Shown: positions 9,823 to 19,416 of the stretch, piece after piece
Layout of the letters: each line of letters starts with the position of its first letter
How positions within the stretch are numbered: position 1 is the first letter of the stretch
From: Pseudorhizobium tarimense
GTDB taxonomy: Bacteria > Pseudomonadota > Alphaproteobacteria > Rhizobiales > Rhizobiaceae
DNA: 64,000 bases
Reading direction: 5' to 3'
Assembly: GCF_022968135.1 (NCBI RefSeq)
Contig: NZ_JALJRA010000004.1
Coordinates: forward strand, 13,538 to 77,537
Made by a program: the position numbers and the translations under genes
The notes under the pieces: model-generated
The model's database searches: none
What the model was told of the DNA's origin: nothing
What the model saw: only the letters and a program-made list of their open reading frames with translations

Positions 9823-11292
9823 ATGAATCACTACGACCTCATCGTCGTCGGCAGCGGACCGGCGGGACGCCGCGCCGCCATCCAGGCCGCAAAACTGGAA
9901 AAAAGCGTTCTCGTCATCGAGCGCGGCCGTCGCGTCGGTGGCGTCTCCGTCCACACCGGAACGATCCCCTCGAAGACGCTCCGCGAAACGGCCCTCAACC
10001 TCTCCGGCTGGCGCGAGCGCGGCTTCTACGGCCAGTCCTATCGTGTGAAGCAGGACATCAGCGCCGACGACTTACGCCGACGGTTGCTGATCACGCTCGA
10101 CCACGAGGTCGAGGTGCTGGAGCATCAGTTTTCCCGCAACCGCGTGCAACACATCCGCGGCACAGCGAAGTTTACCGATCCCAACACGCTCGAGGTCGAG
10201 AAGACGGATGGCGAGGTCATGCATGTCAGCGCCACCTCCATCCTCCTGTCCGTAGGCACCCGCCCCTATAGGCCAACCAACATTCCCTTCGACGGCGCCG
10301 CGATCATCGACAGCGACGAGCTGCTGGAGATCAAGCAGGTACCGCGCTCCCTGATCGTGGTTGGCGCAGGCGTGATCGGGATTGAGTACGCCACCATCTT
10401 CAGTGCGCTGGACACGCAGGTTACCGTGGTGGAGCCACGCCAGAGCATGCTCGATTTCATCGACAAGGAGATCGTCGAGGACTTCACCTACCAGCTGCGC
10501 GACCGCAACATGAAGCTGATTTTCGGTCAGACGGTCGAGAAGATCGAGAAGGACGAGAACGGCAAGTGCCGGATCGAGCTCAGCAATCACCGGGTGCTGC
10601 AGTCCGAGACGGTGCTCTTTGCGGCCGGACGCATGGGCGCCACCGACACCCTCAATCTGCCCGCCGCTGGGCTGGAAGCCGACAGCCGCGGGCGGCTGAA
10701 GGTCGACCCCGAGACCTTCCAGACATCCGTGCCGCACATCTACGCCGCAGGCGATGTCGTCGGCTTCCCGAGCCTTGCCTCGACTTCGATGGAACAGGGA
10801 CGGATTGCCGCCCGCCACGCTGTCGGCGCACCGGCAAGCGAGCCGCCGCAGTATTTCCCCTATGGTATCTACGCCGTTCCGGAGATCTCGACCTGCGGGC
10901 TTACGGAAGAGGAAGTCATCGAACGAGGCATCCCCTATGAAACAGGGATAGCCCATTTCCGCGAAACATCGCGCGGCCACATCATGGGGCTCGATACCGG
11001 CCTCCTGAAGATGATCTTTTCGCGCAAGACCCGTCGCCTGCTCGGCGTCCACATCGTTGGGGAAGGCGCGACCGAACTGGTGCACATCGGCCAGGCGGTG
11101 CTAAACCTGAAGGGAACGGTCGATTACTTCGTCGAGAACACTTTCAATTATCCGACGCTCGCCGAGGCCTACAAGATCGCGGGCCTCGATGCCTGGAACC
11201 GCATGGGTGAGGGCCCGAAGGAAGCGCCAGTCGCGACCGGCGAGTCGCTCGACAAGAACCTTGGCGTCATGAAAAAAGCCGCGTCGAGCTGA
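9823..11292 (+). CDS. sthA: Soluble (Si-specific) pyridine nucleotide transhydrogenase
   Basis: FAD flavoprotein that equilibrates NADPH and NADH in the cytosol. 489 residues with the FAD-binding GSGPAGRRAA (residues 10-19) and the NAD(P)-binding GAGVIGIEYA motif. Between them, GVSVHTGTIPSKTLRE (40-55) replaces the redox-active CxxxxC of dihydrolipoamide dehydrogenases. This lack of the disulfide with HTGTIPSK retained is the hallmark of SthA. It also has the C-terminal dimerisation domain. It is convergent with rpsD; a hairpin lies across the stop codon and a strong one follows. Confidence 0.92.
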   Translation: MNHYDLIVVGSGPAGRRAAIQAAKLEKSVLVIERGRRVGGVSVHTGTIPSKTLRETALNLSGWRERGFYGQSYRVKQDISADDLRRRLLITLDHEVEVLEHQFSRNRVQHIRGTAKFTDPNTLEVEKTDGEVMHVSATSILLSVGTRPYRPTNIPFDGAAIIDSDELLEIKQVPRSLIVVGAGVIGIEYATIFSALDTQVTVVEPRQSMLDFIDKEIVEDFTYQLRDRNMKLIFGQTVEKIEKDENGKCRIELSNHRVLQSETVLFAAGRMGATDTLNLPAAGLEADSRGRLKVDPETFQTSVPHIYAAGDVVGFPSLASTSMEQGRIAARHAVGAPASEPPQYFPYGIYAVPEISTCGLTEEEVIERGIPYETGIAHFRETSRGHIMGLDTGLLKMIFSRKTRRLLGVHIVGEGATELVHIGQAVLNLKGTVDYFVENTFNYPTLAEAYKIAGLDAWNRMGEGPKEAPVATGESLDKNLGVMKKAASS

Positions 11293-11326
11293 CGCGGCTT
11301 CAATTCCCGGCCAAGGCCAGAAAGCG

Positions 11327-11350
11327 GGGCCCGATACCGGGCCCTTCTTT
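11327..11350. terminator. Rho-independent terminator between sthA and rpsD
   Basis: Stem GGGCCCG (11327-11333) and CGGGCCC (11338-11344), with loop ATAC. On the plus strand it is followed by TTCTTTATTA, so it terminates sthA; it lies 1-2 bases beyond the rpsD stop and may act in both directions. A further 9-bp hairpin, AGCCGCGTC/GACGCGGCT at 11277-11299, overlaps the sthA stop. Confidence 0.75.
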
Positions 11351-11351
11351 A

Positions 11352-11969
11352 TTAGCGCGAGTAGAACTCGACGACGAGGTTCGGTTCCATTATGACGGCG
11401 TAAGGCACGTCAGAAAGGCTCGGAACGCGAACATAGGTGGCGGTCATCTTGCTGTGATCAGCATCGATGTAGTCCGGAACGTCACGCTCGGCGAGCTGAA
11501 CAGCTTCCAGAACCGAAACCAGCTGCTTGGACTTCTGGCGGACTTCGATGACATCGCCAGCCTTGCAGCGGTAGGAACCGATGTTGACCTTCACGCCGTT
11601 GACGGTCACGTGGCCGTGGTTGACGAACTGACGGGCAGCCCAGATCGTCGGCACGAACTTGGCGCGATAGACGATCGCGTCGAGACGCGACTCGAGCAGG
11701 CCGATCAGGTTCTCGCCGGTGTCACCCTTGCGGCGGTTGGCTTCTTCGTAGATCGCACGGAACTGCTTCTCACGGACATCGCCGTAATAGCCCTTCAGCT
11801 TCTGCTTGGCGCGCAGCTGCACACCGAAGTCAGAAAGCTTGCCCTTGCGGCGCTGGCCGTGCTGGCCCGGGCCGTATTCACGACGGTTGACCGGGGACTT
11901 CGGACGGCCCCAGATGTTTTCGCCCATACGGCGATCGATTTTGTACTTGGACGACGCGCGCTTGCTCAT
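11352..11969 (-). CDS. rpsD: 30S ribosomal protein S4
   Basis: Primary 16S rRNA-binding protein that starts assembly of the 30S body. 205 residues from the ATG at 11969, which has GAAAGGAAA upstream; an ATG five codons earlier lacks a suitable site. The N-terminal S4 domain ([20 protein letters not shown]) lacks zinc-binding cysteines. The S4 RNA-binding motif ([27 protein letters not shown]) spans about residues 95-160. It stands alone, outside the alpha operon, as usual in rhizobia. Confidence 0.97.
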   Translation of the reverse strand: MSKRASSKYKIDRRMGENIWGRPKSPVNRREYGPGQHGQRRKGKLSDFGVQLRAKQKLKGYYGDVREKQFRAIYEEANRRKGDTGENLIGLLESRLDAIVYRAKFVPTIWAARQFVNHGHVTVNGVKVNIGSYRCKAGDVIEVRQKSKQLVSVLEAVQLAERDVPDYIDADHSKMTATYVRVPSLSDVPYAVIMEPNLVVEFYSR

Positions 11970-12111
11970 CGTATTTCCTTTCAATGGTCTACACCAGGTC
12001 CTTAAGGAACCGGATCAAGGAAACACGCCCTCCTCTGAACCCCATTTTGGGGATCCTGACAGGTTTCTCACGAAAGCGTCCGGAGAAAACCACGGGACAT
12101 GTCAAATGAAA

Positions 12112-12133
12112 CACCGGGCGTTGCCACCCGGTG
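12112..12133 (-). other. Stem-loop at the head of the predicted rpsD leader
   Basis: Inverted repeat CACCGGG (12112-12118) and CCCGGTG (12127-12133) with an 8-base loop. Read on the minus strand it is followed by TTTCATTT. It falls just after the predicted transcription start, so it would form the 5' end of the leader. A second small hairpin (CCCC/GGGG, 12040-12052) sits between it and the gene. The 391-bp region 11970-12360 otherwise holds no gene I can support. Confidence 0.45.
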
Positions 12134-12142
12134 CTGGCGCGG

Positions 12143-12171
12143 TCTTTAGGGGGTCGTCATGAAAATGTCAA
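12143..12171 (-). promoter_or_regulatory. Sigma-70-type promoter upstream of rpsD
   Basis: On the minus strand TTGACA (12166-12171) is followed by exactly 17 bases and TAAAGA (12143-12148). The perfect -35 and spacing make this the best promoter in the gap before rpsD. Transcription from here would give an rpsD leader of about 165 nt. Confidence 0.55.
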
Positions 12172-12360
12172 CAGCGATGGGAGGAGAGCAACCGCCCAAC
12201 ACCCGAACGACAGGCTCACGGAAATTTATCGTGTCGTGCACTTGAACAACAATCGGCGTACCTCCAAGTGATCGCGAGCACCGGGCCCCTCTGACGTGTA
12301 TCGCCGGATCGACCGTGATGTCGGTGCTTCTGATCAACCTTGATCCGGCATGGATATGTC

Positions 12361-13350
12361 ATGGATTTCCTATGGGTTGATTTCCAGGGGGCCGCCGTCT
12401 GGATGTGGCTCGCCTTTGTCGCAGCCGTGATCGGACTACTCGCACTCGATCTCGGCGTCCTCCACAAGAAGAACAAAGAGATCGGCATCAAGGAAAGCCT
12501 CCTGATGTCGGGCTTCTACATGACGCTCGGCATTCTCTTTGCCGGCTTCGTGTGGAGTCAGTTCGGCCAGCAGGCCAGCCTCGAATATCTCACCGGCTTC
12601 GTCATCGAGAAAAGCCTCGCGATGGACAACATCTTCGTCATCGCGATGATCTTCGGCTATTTCTCCATCCCCGGCCAATATCAGCACCGTGTCCTGCTTT
12701 ACGGCATCCTCGGCGTCATCGTCCTGCGCGGCATCATGATCGCGGCCGGCGCGGCCGCCGTCGACAACTACGGCTGGGTGCTCTACCTCTTTGCCGCCTT
12801 CCTGATCATCACCGGCATCAAGATGCTGTTCTCGAGCAGCGAGCCTTATGACGTGGAGAACAACCCGGTCCTGAAGCTGCTGCGCAAGCGCCTGCCGGTG
12901 ACCGATCGACTGCATGGCGAGAAGTTCCTTGTCCGGGAGCCTAATCCAAAAACCGGCAAGCTGAAGACATTTCTGACGCCGCTGATGCTGGCGCTGATCC
13001 TGATCGAGTTCGCAGACCTTGTCTTTGCGGTCGACTCCATCCCCGCGATCTTCGCCATTACCACTGACCCGTTCATCGTTTACACGTCGAACATCTTCGC
13101 AATCCTCGGTCTGCGCGCGCTCTATTTCGCGCTCGCCGCCCTGATCCACCGCTTCGCCTATCTTAAGTATGCGCTCTCCGTCGTCTTGATCTTCATCGGT
13201 TCCAAGATCTTCGTGGCCGACATGCTGGGCCTGGCAAAGATCCCGCCGATGGTCTCGCTCGGCGTGACGCTCGCGATCCTCGCGGCCGGCATTATCGGCT
13301 CGCTCTGGGCGACCCGCGACAAGCCGGCTCAGATCAAGGCGGCGGAATAA
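12361..13350 (+). CDS. TerC-family integral membrane protein
   Basis: 329-residue inner-membrane protein with about eight or nine hydrophobic segments and the TerC hallmarks: acidic residues within membrane helices (LLALDLGV, KSLAMDNIFV and EFADLVFAVDSIPAIFAIT). TerC proteins are linked to tellurite resistance and, more recently, to manganese efflux or metalation of secreted proteins; which applies here is not shown. The ATG at 12361 was preferred to an in-frame TTG at 12340 because relatives begin close to the first helix; neither has a clear ribosome-binding site. Confidence 0.85.
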   Translation: MDFLWVDFQGAAVWMWLAFVAAVIGLLALDLGVLHKKNKEIGIKESLLMSGFYMTLGILFAGFVWSQFGQQASLEYLTGFVIEKSLAMDNIFVIAMIFGYFSIPGQYQHRVLLYGILGVIVLRGIMIAAGAAAVDNYGWVLYLFAAFLIITGIKMLFSSSEPYDVENNPVLKLLRKRLPVTDRLHGEKFLVREPNPKTGKLKTFLTPLMLALILIEFADLVFAVDSIPAIFAITTDPFIVYTSNIFAILGLRALYFALAALIHRFAYLKYALSVVLIFIGSKIFVADMLGLAKIPPMVSLGVTLAILAAGIIGSLWATRDKPAQIKAAE

Positions 13351-13365
13351 CCTGCCTATCCGCTC

Positions 13366-13386
13366 CGCGCCGGTTGCCCCGGCGCG
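13366..13386 (+). terminator. Possible terminator after terC
   Basis: GC-rich stem CGCGCCGG (13366-13373) and CCGGCGCG (13379-13386) with a 5-base loop, 16 bp after the terC stop. The tail AAGCATTTTCG is only weakly T-rich, so termination is uncertain. Confidence 0.4.
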
Positions 13387-13469
13387 AAGCATTTTCGTAA
13401 AGCGGCATTCCCGCCCACAGATCTGCGGTCTAAGCTGTCCGTCCATCACCTAAAGAACGGATCCCGTCC

Positions 13470-14714
13470 ATGCCGCTTCCCAATGCTACCGTCCTCGACC
13501 GCTTCCTCCGCTACGTCGTCATCGATACGCAATCCAACGCCGCCTCGACATCTCAGCCCTCGACGGAAAAGCAGAAGAACCTCGGCCGGCTCCTCGAACA
13601 GGAACTGCGGGCGCTTGGTCTGGACGACGCCCATCTTGACGAGCACGGAAACGTCTACGCCACGATCCCCGCCAACACAGAGAAGGCAGTCGCAACCATC
13701 TGCTTCTGCGCGCACATGGACACTGCCCCCGATTTCACCGGCACCGGCGTCAAGCCGCAAATCGTGCGCAACTATCAGGGTGGCGACATTAACCTCGTTG
13801 GGGATCCGAACCAGGTCATCAAGGTTGAGGAGCATCCGGAACTGAAGGCGCAGCTCGGCCATGACATCGTCACCACCGACGGCACGACGCTGCTCGGTGC
13901 CGACGACAAGGCCGGTATCGCTGAGATCATGACGGCCGCGCAGTTCCTGCTCGCGCACCCCGAAATCAAGCATGGGCCGATCAAGCTCCTGTTCACCACC
14001 GACGAAGAGATCGGCCGCGGCGCCGACAAGGTCGACCTCGAGAAGCTCGGCGCCGACTTCGGCTACACGCTCGACGGCAGCACGGTCGGCGAGATCCAGA
14101 GCGAGAATTTCTCCGCCGATGGCGTGACGATCGAGATCTCCGGCGTCCCCATCCATCCGGGCACAGCCAAGGGCAAGATGGAGAACGCCATCAAGATCGC
14201 CAGCGCAATTGTTGCCCGGCTGCCACAGGATCAGGCCCCGGAGACGACCGAAGGCCGGGAAGGCTTCATTCACCCGATCTCGATCTGCGGTGCGATGGAG
14301 GGCGCAAAGATCAGCTTCATCATCCGCGATTTCGAGGAGGACGGACTGACGCAGAAGGAAGACCTGCTGAAGACGCTCACGGAGGAGGTTTTGGCGGCCT
14401 ATCCCGGCTCGACTTACCGCTTCGAAGTCAAGCAGCAGTACCGTAACATGAAAGAAGTTCTCAACCGGCATCCGGAAGTGATGGAGAACCTGATGGAGGC
14501 CACGCGTCGAATCGGGCTGGAGCCGAAGATCGACAGCATCCGCGGCGGCACCGACGGCGCACGCCTTTCCTTCATGGGCCTCCCCTGCCCCAACATCTAT
14601 ACCGGCGGCCACGCCTACCATTCGCCGCTCGAATGGATCAGCGTGCAGGACATGGAGACCTCGGTCCGGGCAATTGTCGAACTGGTCAAGGTCTGGGAGG
14701 AGCGTGCGGCTTAG
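13470..14714 (+). CDS. pepT: Peptidase T (tripeptide aminopeptidase)
   Basis: Cytoplasmic M20-family zinc aminopeptidase that cleaves tripeptides. 414 residues, the usual length. Metal ligands are visible in FCAHMDTAPD (His and following Asp), LLGADDKAG (bridging Asp) and TTDEEIGRGAD (catalytic and ligand Glu). The last ligand His is in YTGGHAYHSPLEW. The dimerisation/lid domain occupies about residues 210-320. It stands alone between terC and the convergent HerA-like gene. Confidence 0.95.
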   Translation: MPLPNATVLDRFLRYVVIDTQSNAASTSQPSTEKQKNLGRLLEQELRALGLDDAHLDEHGNVYATIPANTEKAVATICFCAHMDTAPDFTGTGVKPQIVRNYQGGDINLVGDPNQVIKVEEHPELKAQLGHDIVTTDGTTLLGADDKAGIAEIMTAAQFLLAHPEIKHGPIKLLFTTDEEIGRGADKVDLEKLGADFGYTLDGSTVGEIQSENFSADGVTIEISGVPIHPGTAKGKMENAIKIASAIVARLPQDQAPETTEGREGFIHPISICGAMEGAKISFIIRDFEEDGLTQKEDLLKTLTEEVLAAYPGSTYRFEVKQQYRNMKEVLNRHPEVMENLMEATRRIGLEPKIDSIRGGTDGARLSFMGLPCPNIYTGGHAYHSPLEWISVQDMETSVRAIVELVKVWEERAA

Positions 14715-14747
14715 GCTGCTCTTCCAGATAAGGCAACGCGCGAACGC

Positions 14748-16271
14748 TTATTCCGCAGCGTCGCGCCTTTCCACCGGCTCCTCATCCGGCGCGTCCGGCG
14801 CGCCTGGTGATGTCTGCACGTCCAGATCCGGAAAGGCGACGATACGTTTGCCGGAGAAATCGGAGTGGACGACGATCAGCCCCTGCTCCTCGAAATAGCC
14901 GAGCAGGCGCCGGGCACGGCGCGCCGAATGGGTGCCATACGCCCTGGCAAGCCGCATATCCGGCGGGCATGGCTCGGCCAGCAGCGCCGCCTTCGCGAGC
15001 ATCAGGAAGACGCCCTGCAGATCGTCGGACACGCGCACCGAAAGCTCGAGCGCCGTCTGCCAGCCGGGCGTCTCGGATGTTTCCTTGTCGACCCCTGCCC
15101 GCGAGATCGCCACGCGCCGACGAAACTCGCTCATCGCCATCGGCGGCCCGGGCAGCCGGCGCATGCGGGCACGCACGAGGAAATCCTGGTAGAGCACGGC
15201 GTCGGTGCGATAGGCAGCCTGCGGATCGTCAATGATTTCGGAGAGCACCGCATTCAGGCGCTCGTCTCGCTCCTCCGGAGAAAGCTCCGGCTGCGCGGGG
15301 CGTGAGGGCTCCGTCGCCATCGGAACCGCTGCAGGCGTCGAACGGCAAAGCTCAGCCAGGATGTCGGTGGTTGGACGCGGCGCGGGCGGCGCCCGCCGCG
15401 TGATGGGTCGGGTGAATTCCTCTGGATCGGGCGTGAAGATCAGGTCCTCGACGTCCTGCGGCGCATCCGGCAGCGGCATCAGCTTGGGGCTGGAGGACCG
15501 CGCCGAGGTTTCCACCGGACCGATTACGATCGGCAGCGGCCGGCGCGAAAGCGCAGGCCCGAGCGCCACGAAGTTTCCGCGCTTCAGGTCGCGGAACATC
15601 TCCGCCTGGCGGCGGTCCATGCCGAGGAGGTCGGCCGCGCGCGCCATATCGATATCGAGGAAGGTGCGGCCCATCAGAAAGTTGGACGCCTCCGCCGCCA
15701 CGTTCTTGGCGAGCTTGGCAAGGCGCTGTGTCGCGATCACACCGGCCAGCCCGCGCTTTCGCCCGCGGCACATCAGGTTGGTCATTGCACCGAGTGACAT
15801 CTTGCGCGCTTCTTCCGATACATCACCGCCGACGGAGGGCGCGAACATCTGCGCCTCGTCCACAACGACAAGCACCGGATACCAGTGCTCGCGATCGGCA
15901 TCGAAGAGGCCGTTCAGGAACGTGCCGGCGGCGCGCATCTGCTCCTCGATGTCGAGACCTTCGAGCGTCAGCACGCAGGACACGCGGTGCTGGCGGATGC
16001 GCGTAGCAATGCCGGCGAGCTCGGCCTCGGTCCGGTCGCCGTCGACCACGATGTGCCCGTACTTCTCGGCCAGGGTGACGAAGTCGCCTTCGGGATCGAT
16101 GATGACCTGCTGAACCCACGGCGCGGATTGCTCCAGCAGCCGCCTGAGAAGGTGGGACTTACCGGAACCTGAATTTCCCTGCACCAAAAGGCGCGTCGCC
16201 AGAAGCTCCTCGATATCGAGCTTGGCCGGGGCACCCCCGGTCACGGTGCCCATATCGATGCCGACCTGCAA
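14748..16271 (-). CDS. HerA/DUF87-type P-loop ATPase
   Basis: 507 residues. Walker A GNSGSGKS is at 32-39, Walker B VLVVVDEA at about 133-140, and an arginine-rich segment follows (CRGRKRGLAGVIATQRLAKL). This is the HerA/FtsK-like hexameric ATPase layout of DUF87 proteins. HerA relatives usually work with the nuclease NurA in end resection or in defence, but no NurA or other nuclease gene is adjacent here. The C-terminal ~200 residues include a region that may fold as a winged helix (ARRARRLLGYFEEQG), inferred only. The protein is common in rhizobia as 'ATP-binding protein'. Confidence 0.8.
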   Translation of the reverse strand: MQVGIDMGTVTGGAPAKLDIEELLATRLLVQGNSGSGKSHLLRRLLEQSAPWVQQVIIDPEGDFVTLAEKYGHIVVDGDRTEAELAGIATRIRQHRVSCVLTLEGLDIEEQMRAAGTFLNGLFDADREHWYPVLVVVDEAQMFAPSVGGDVSEEARKMSLGAMTNLMCRGRKRGLAGVIATQRLAKLAKNVAAEASNFLMGRTFLDIDMARAADLLGMDRRQAEMFRDLKRGNFVALGPALSRRPLPIVIGPVETSARSSSPKLMPLPDAPQDVEDLIFTPDPEEFTRPITRRAPPAPRPTTDILAELCRSTPAAVPMATEPSRPAQPELSPEERDERLNAVLSEIIDDPQAAYRTDAVLYQDFLVRARMRRLPGPPMAMSEFRRRVAISRAGVDKETSETPGWQTALELSVRVSDDLQGVFLMLAKAALLAEPCPPDMRLARAYGTHSARRARRLLGYFEEQGLIVVHSDFSGKRIVAFPDLDVQTSPGAPDAPDEEPVERRDAAE

Positions 16272-16392
16272 TGCACTAACCTCGTATGCTCAGTCTCGGC
16301 GGGGAATCGCTCGCCGCGCAAGGAGAAGGGCTATAGCACGGCTGCGGGTGGTTTTCGCCACTCAACACGACTTGTTCACAGGCGATATGGCC

Positions 16393-17028
16393 TCAGGTGA
16401 CCGCCCGCCTCCAACCCAGCGTCAGAAGTCCGGCACCGATCATCAGCGTTCCGCCTGTCCGGTTGACCAGGCGCTGAACCGCAGGCTTGCGGATCTGGTT
16501 GCGCGCCAGCGATGCCAGCAGTCCATACAGCGCAGCGTTCAACGTCGCCAGGGTGAGGAAGGTGATCTCGAAGATCACCATCTGGACGAGCAGAGGTTCG
16601 TTGCGATCGAGAAACTGCGGAAGGAAGGCAACGAAGAAGATGATGCTCTTCGGATTGAGCGCCGTCACCACATACGCTTGCAGGAAGATCTTAAACGGGC
16701 GCTCGGACGTGACCTTGTCCTCACCTACGGCCAGATCATTCCGCGTCGGCGCACGCCAAAGTTTCAGGCCGAGGTAAATCAAATAGCAGGCGCCGATCCA
16801 CTTCAGCAACGTGAACAGCGTCGCTGACGTTGCCAGCAGCGCGCCAAGCCCCAGCATGGAGGCCGTCATCGCGGTGAAGTCGCCGAGTGCCGTTCCGGCA
16901 ACCGTCGCGGATGCAACGCGCCGACCATGGCTGAGAGCGTATGAGATCACCAGGAGGACGGTCGGGCCAGGGATTGCGAGCAGCACGGCGGACGCGGCGA
17001 CGAAGGCAAGCCAGTTCTCGATAGGCAT
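16393..17028 (-). CDS. LysE/RhtB family amino-acid exporter
   Basis: 211-residue membrane protein with about six hydrophobic segments. It has the LysE family landmarks: IPGPTVLLVISYALSHG in the first helix region, a GACYLIYLGLKLWR segment and ALNPKSIIFFVAFLPQF. Family members export amino acids such as lysine, homoserine or threonine; substrate cannot be read from sequence. It lies 70 bp downstream of murI on the same strand. Confidence 0.87.
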   Translation of the reverse strand: MPIENWLAFVAASAVLLAIPGPTVLLVISYALSHGRRVASATVAGTALGDFTAMTASMLGLGALLATSATLFTLLKWIGACYLIYLGLKLWRAPTRNDLAVGEDKVTSERPFKIFLQAYVVTALNPKSIIFFVAFLPQFLDRNEPLLVQMVIFEITFLTLATLNAALYGLLASLARNQIRKPAVQRLVNRTGGTLMIGAGLLTLGWRRAVT

Positions 17029-17098
17029 GGGTTCAAGCTCCAGACAGAAGGCCTGAGGAAGCCACCGAAGGACCCGATTTGCAAGATCCTATTGCGAG

Positions 17099-17899
17099 CT
17101 AGAGAACCCGCAGCCCAAAACCCTGCATCAGCCGCTGGATTGCCGGATCCGGCTTGCCCGAAGTAAAGCACGCGATATCAGGCTCGGAGGGAAGTGCGTC
17201 CGCACGAGCGTTCTGCGGCAGGAGCGACAAGGCTCGCCGCGCAATCGCCTCCGCGGGATCGATCCAGTCCACCGGCCATGGTGCGGTCTTGCGCATCCGG
17301 TTGACGAGGAACGGATAGTGCGTGCAGGCGAGCACGACGATGTCTGTTCGCAAACCGTCTTGCTCGATGAAGCAGGGCAGGATCTCGTCTCGTACCGCCT
17401 GCTCGCCGACGAAGCCTTCGCGCATGTAGGTTTCTGCAAGCCCCGCGAGGCGCTCGCTTCCCACAAGGCGGACATGCACCTTGGCCGCCCATTCGCCGAT
17501 CAGGTCGCGGGTGTATTGCCGCTTCACCGTGCCGGGGGTCGCCAGCACCGAGATGAGACCGGAGCGGGTGCGCTCGGCGGCGGGCTTGATCGCCGGTACT
17601 GTGCCGACAAACGGGGTATCGGGGAAAGCCGACCTTAGATCCGCCAAAACCAGGGTGGAGGCCGTGTTGCAGGCGATGACCGCGATTTGCGGGTCGTGCT
17701 TGGCAATCAAGTCTGCGAACAGGCTGACGATCCGCTCGCGCAGCCTGCCCTCCTCCCAGCCACCATATGGAAAGGCTGCATCGTCTGCGACATAAACGAG
17801 CCGCCGCTCCGGCATCAGCACGCGCGCTTCGCGCAGCACGGTCAGGCCGCCGATGCCCGAATCGAACATCAGCACCGGTCTTGCACTAGACGTCGTCAT
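17099..17899 (-). CDS. murI: Glutamate racemase
   Basis: Makes D-glutamate for peptidoglycan by cofactor-independent two-base racemisation. 266 residues. N-terminal [11 protein letters not shown] supplies the catalytic Asp region. The two catalytic cysteines are Cys77 in IACNTAST and Cys192 in LACTHYPF. The start overlaps the end of trmJ by 14 bases (17886-17899), so translational coupling is likely. Confidence 0.95.
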   Translation of the reverse strand: MTTSSARPVLMFDSGIGGLTVLREARVLMPERRLVYVADDAAFPYGGWEEGRLRERIVSLFADLIAKHDPQIAVIACNTASTLVLADLRSAFPDTPFVGTVPAIKPAAERTRSGLISVLATPGTVKRQYTRDLIGEWAAKVHVRLVGSERLAGLAETYMREGFVGEQAVRDEILPCFIEQDGLRTDIVVLACTHYPFLVNRMRKTAPWPVDWIDPAEAIARRALSLLPQNARADALPSEPDIACFTSGKPDPAIQRLMQGFGLRVL

Positions 17900-18701
17900 T
17901 CTCCGGCTTCTCCCGCTCGCTTTCCGGCTTCTTGGGCCAGCGCCGCGGGAAGCGATCCAGCGAGGAGATCACGCCGCGAAGCACACTGATTTCCTGCTCG
18001 CTGAAGCCGCGACGGGAGATCACCGCGCGGAGGTTGTCAATCATCTTGGGCTTTTTCGCGGGCGGGTGGAAATAGCCGCGGGCATCGAGTGCCTCTTCGA
18101 GATGTTCGAACAGGCCGAATACCTGCTCCTTGGTCGACGGTCGCTGCTCGACCGGCTGGAATGGCGTGGCCGATACGTCCTCCAGCCCCGTCTTCATCCA
18201 CTCGTAGGACATCAGCAGCACGGCCTGGGCAATGTTCAGAGAGGCGAAGGCGGGGTTGACCGGGAAGGTGACGATCTCGTCGGCCAGTGCCACCTCCTCG
18301 TTGGTAAGACCCCAGCGCTCGCGGCCGAAAAGGATCCCCGTCTTCTCGCCGGCACGAAACTTCTCGCGCAGCGTCGAGGCGGCGATCACCGGCGCCCGGA
18401 CCGGCTTGAAGCCGTAGCGTTCGCGCGCGGTCGTCGCATAGACGAAGTTCAAGTCGCGGATGGCGTCGTCGAGCGTCTCGTAGACGGTCGTCTGGTCGAT
18501 GACATGGTCGGCCTTAGAAGCAGCCGCCCGTGCCTTCTCGCTCGGCCAGCCGTCCCGCGGGTTGACGAGCCTCAGTTCTGCCAGGCCAAAATTGGCCATG
18601 GCGCGCGCCACCATCCCGATGTTCTCGCCAAGCTGCGGCTCGACCAGGATGATCGCTGGCCCTTCGGCAATGAGTTGGCGCTCGCTGTTGGTTCCTGACA
18701 T
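17886..18701 (-). CDS. trmJ: SPOUT tRNA/rRNA methyltransferase, TrmJ type
   Basis: 271 residues of the SpoU/TrmH superfamily; TrmJ members 2'-O-methylate nucleotide 32 of certain tRNAs using SAM. Motif 1 ([20 protein letters not shown]) is at the N-terminus. Motifs 2 and 3 ([14 protein letters not shown] and [13 protein letters not shown]) form the trefoil-knot SAM site. A charged C-terminal extension (about residues 170-271) is typical of TrmJ dimers. Upstream partner of murI. Confidence 0.88.
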   Translation of the reverse strand: MSGTNSERQLIAEGPAIILVEPQLGENIGMVARAMANFGLAELRLVNPRDGWPSEKARAAASKADHVIDQTTVYETLDDAIRDLNFVYATTARERYGFKPVRAPVIAASTLREKFRAGEKTGILFGRERWGLTNEEVALADEIVTFPVNPAFASLNIAQAVLLMSYEWMKTGLEDVSATPFQPVEQRPSTKEQVFGLFEHLEEALDARGYFHPPAKKPKMIDNLRAVISRRGFSEQEISVLRGVISSLDRFPRRWPKKPESEREKPENDDV

Positions 18702-18769
18702 TCTTCAATCCGATCCTTTGGCCGCCGCAATAGCGGCAGCCAAAGGGATCGGCAAGACCTCTCGCAGCG

Positions 18770-19381
18770 TCAGCGGTCGGCCAAAGCGAGCTTCGCGCCC
18801 ATCGCAACGAAGGCGGAAGCGAACGTCCGCCGCATCCAGTTGACTACCGCCGGCCGCGAAATGACGTGACAGCGCATGGAGGCGGCAAATGTCCCGTAGC
18901 CGACGAAGACAATGAACGTGAGCGCCATGAACACGCTGCTCAGCGCCAGCATCATCGGAAGCGCGTTCGCCTGCTCAGGGCTGACGAACTGCGGCAGAAA
19001 GGCGAAGAAGAAGATCGAAAGCTTTGGGTTGAGGATGTTGATCAGAATTCCGGAGGTAATCGTTTGCCGAGCCGATCGTGGCGCACTTTCCTCATCGACG
19101 TTCAGCGAGCCGCGGTCTCTGATCGTCCGCCAGGCCATGTAGAGAAGGTAGGCGACGCCGAGATACTTGATGATCTCGAAGGCAAGTGCACTGGCATGCA
19201 GCACCGCAGCAAGTCCGGTCACCGCCGCGGCGATGTGCGGAACGATCCCAAGCGTGCAACCGAAGGCAGCCGCGATGCTGGCCCTGGCGCCACGGGAGAG
19301 CCCTGCAGCGAGTGTGTAGATCACGCCCGTTCCGGGCGAAGCCACGATGACGAGCGAGGTGAGGAGGAATTCGATGCTCAC
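18770..19381 (-). CDS. LysE family translocator
   Basis: 203-residue membrane protein, second LysE-family exporter in the window. It has a short first helix with VIVASPGTGVIYTLAAGLSRG, then YLGVAYLLYMAWRTIRD and ILNPKLSIFFFAFLPQF. Sequence differs clearly from the one at 16.4-17.0 kb, so this is a paralogue and not a recent duplicate. Substrate unknown; presumed amino acid. Confidence 0.87.
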   Translation of the reverse strand: MSIEFLLTSLVIVASPGTGVIYTLAAGLSRGARASIAAAFGCTLGIVPHIAAAVTGLAAVLHASALAFEIIKYLGVAYLLYMAWRTIRDRGSLNVDEESAPRSARQTITSGILINILNPKLSIFFFAFLPQFVSPEQANALPMMLALSSVFMALTFIVFVGYGTFAASMRCHVISRPAVVNWMRRTFASAFVAMGAKLALADR

Positions 19382-19416
19382 GCGTCACTTCCTTCGATTG
19401 GCCGGTCAGGTTTGTC

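Noticed and set aside
12172..12360. A yybP-ykoY manganese riboswitch upstream of terC
   Set aside because: TerC genes are often controlled by this riboswitch, but I could not find its conserved loop sequences or the expected helices in the gap.
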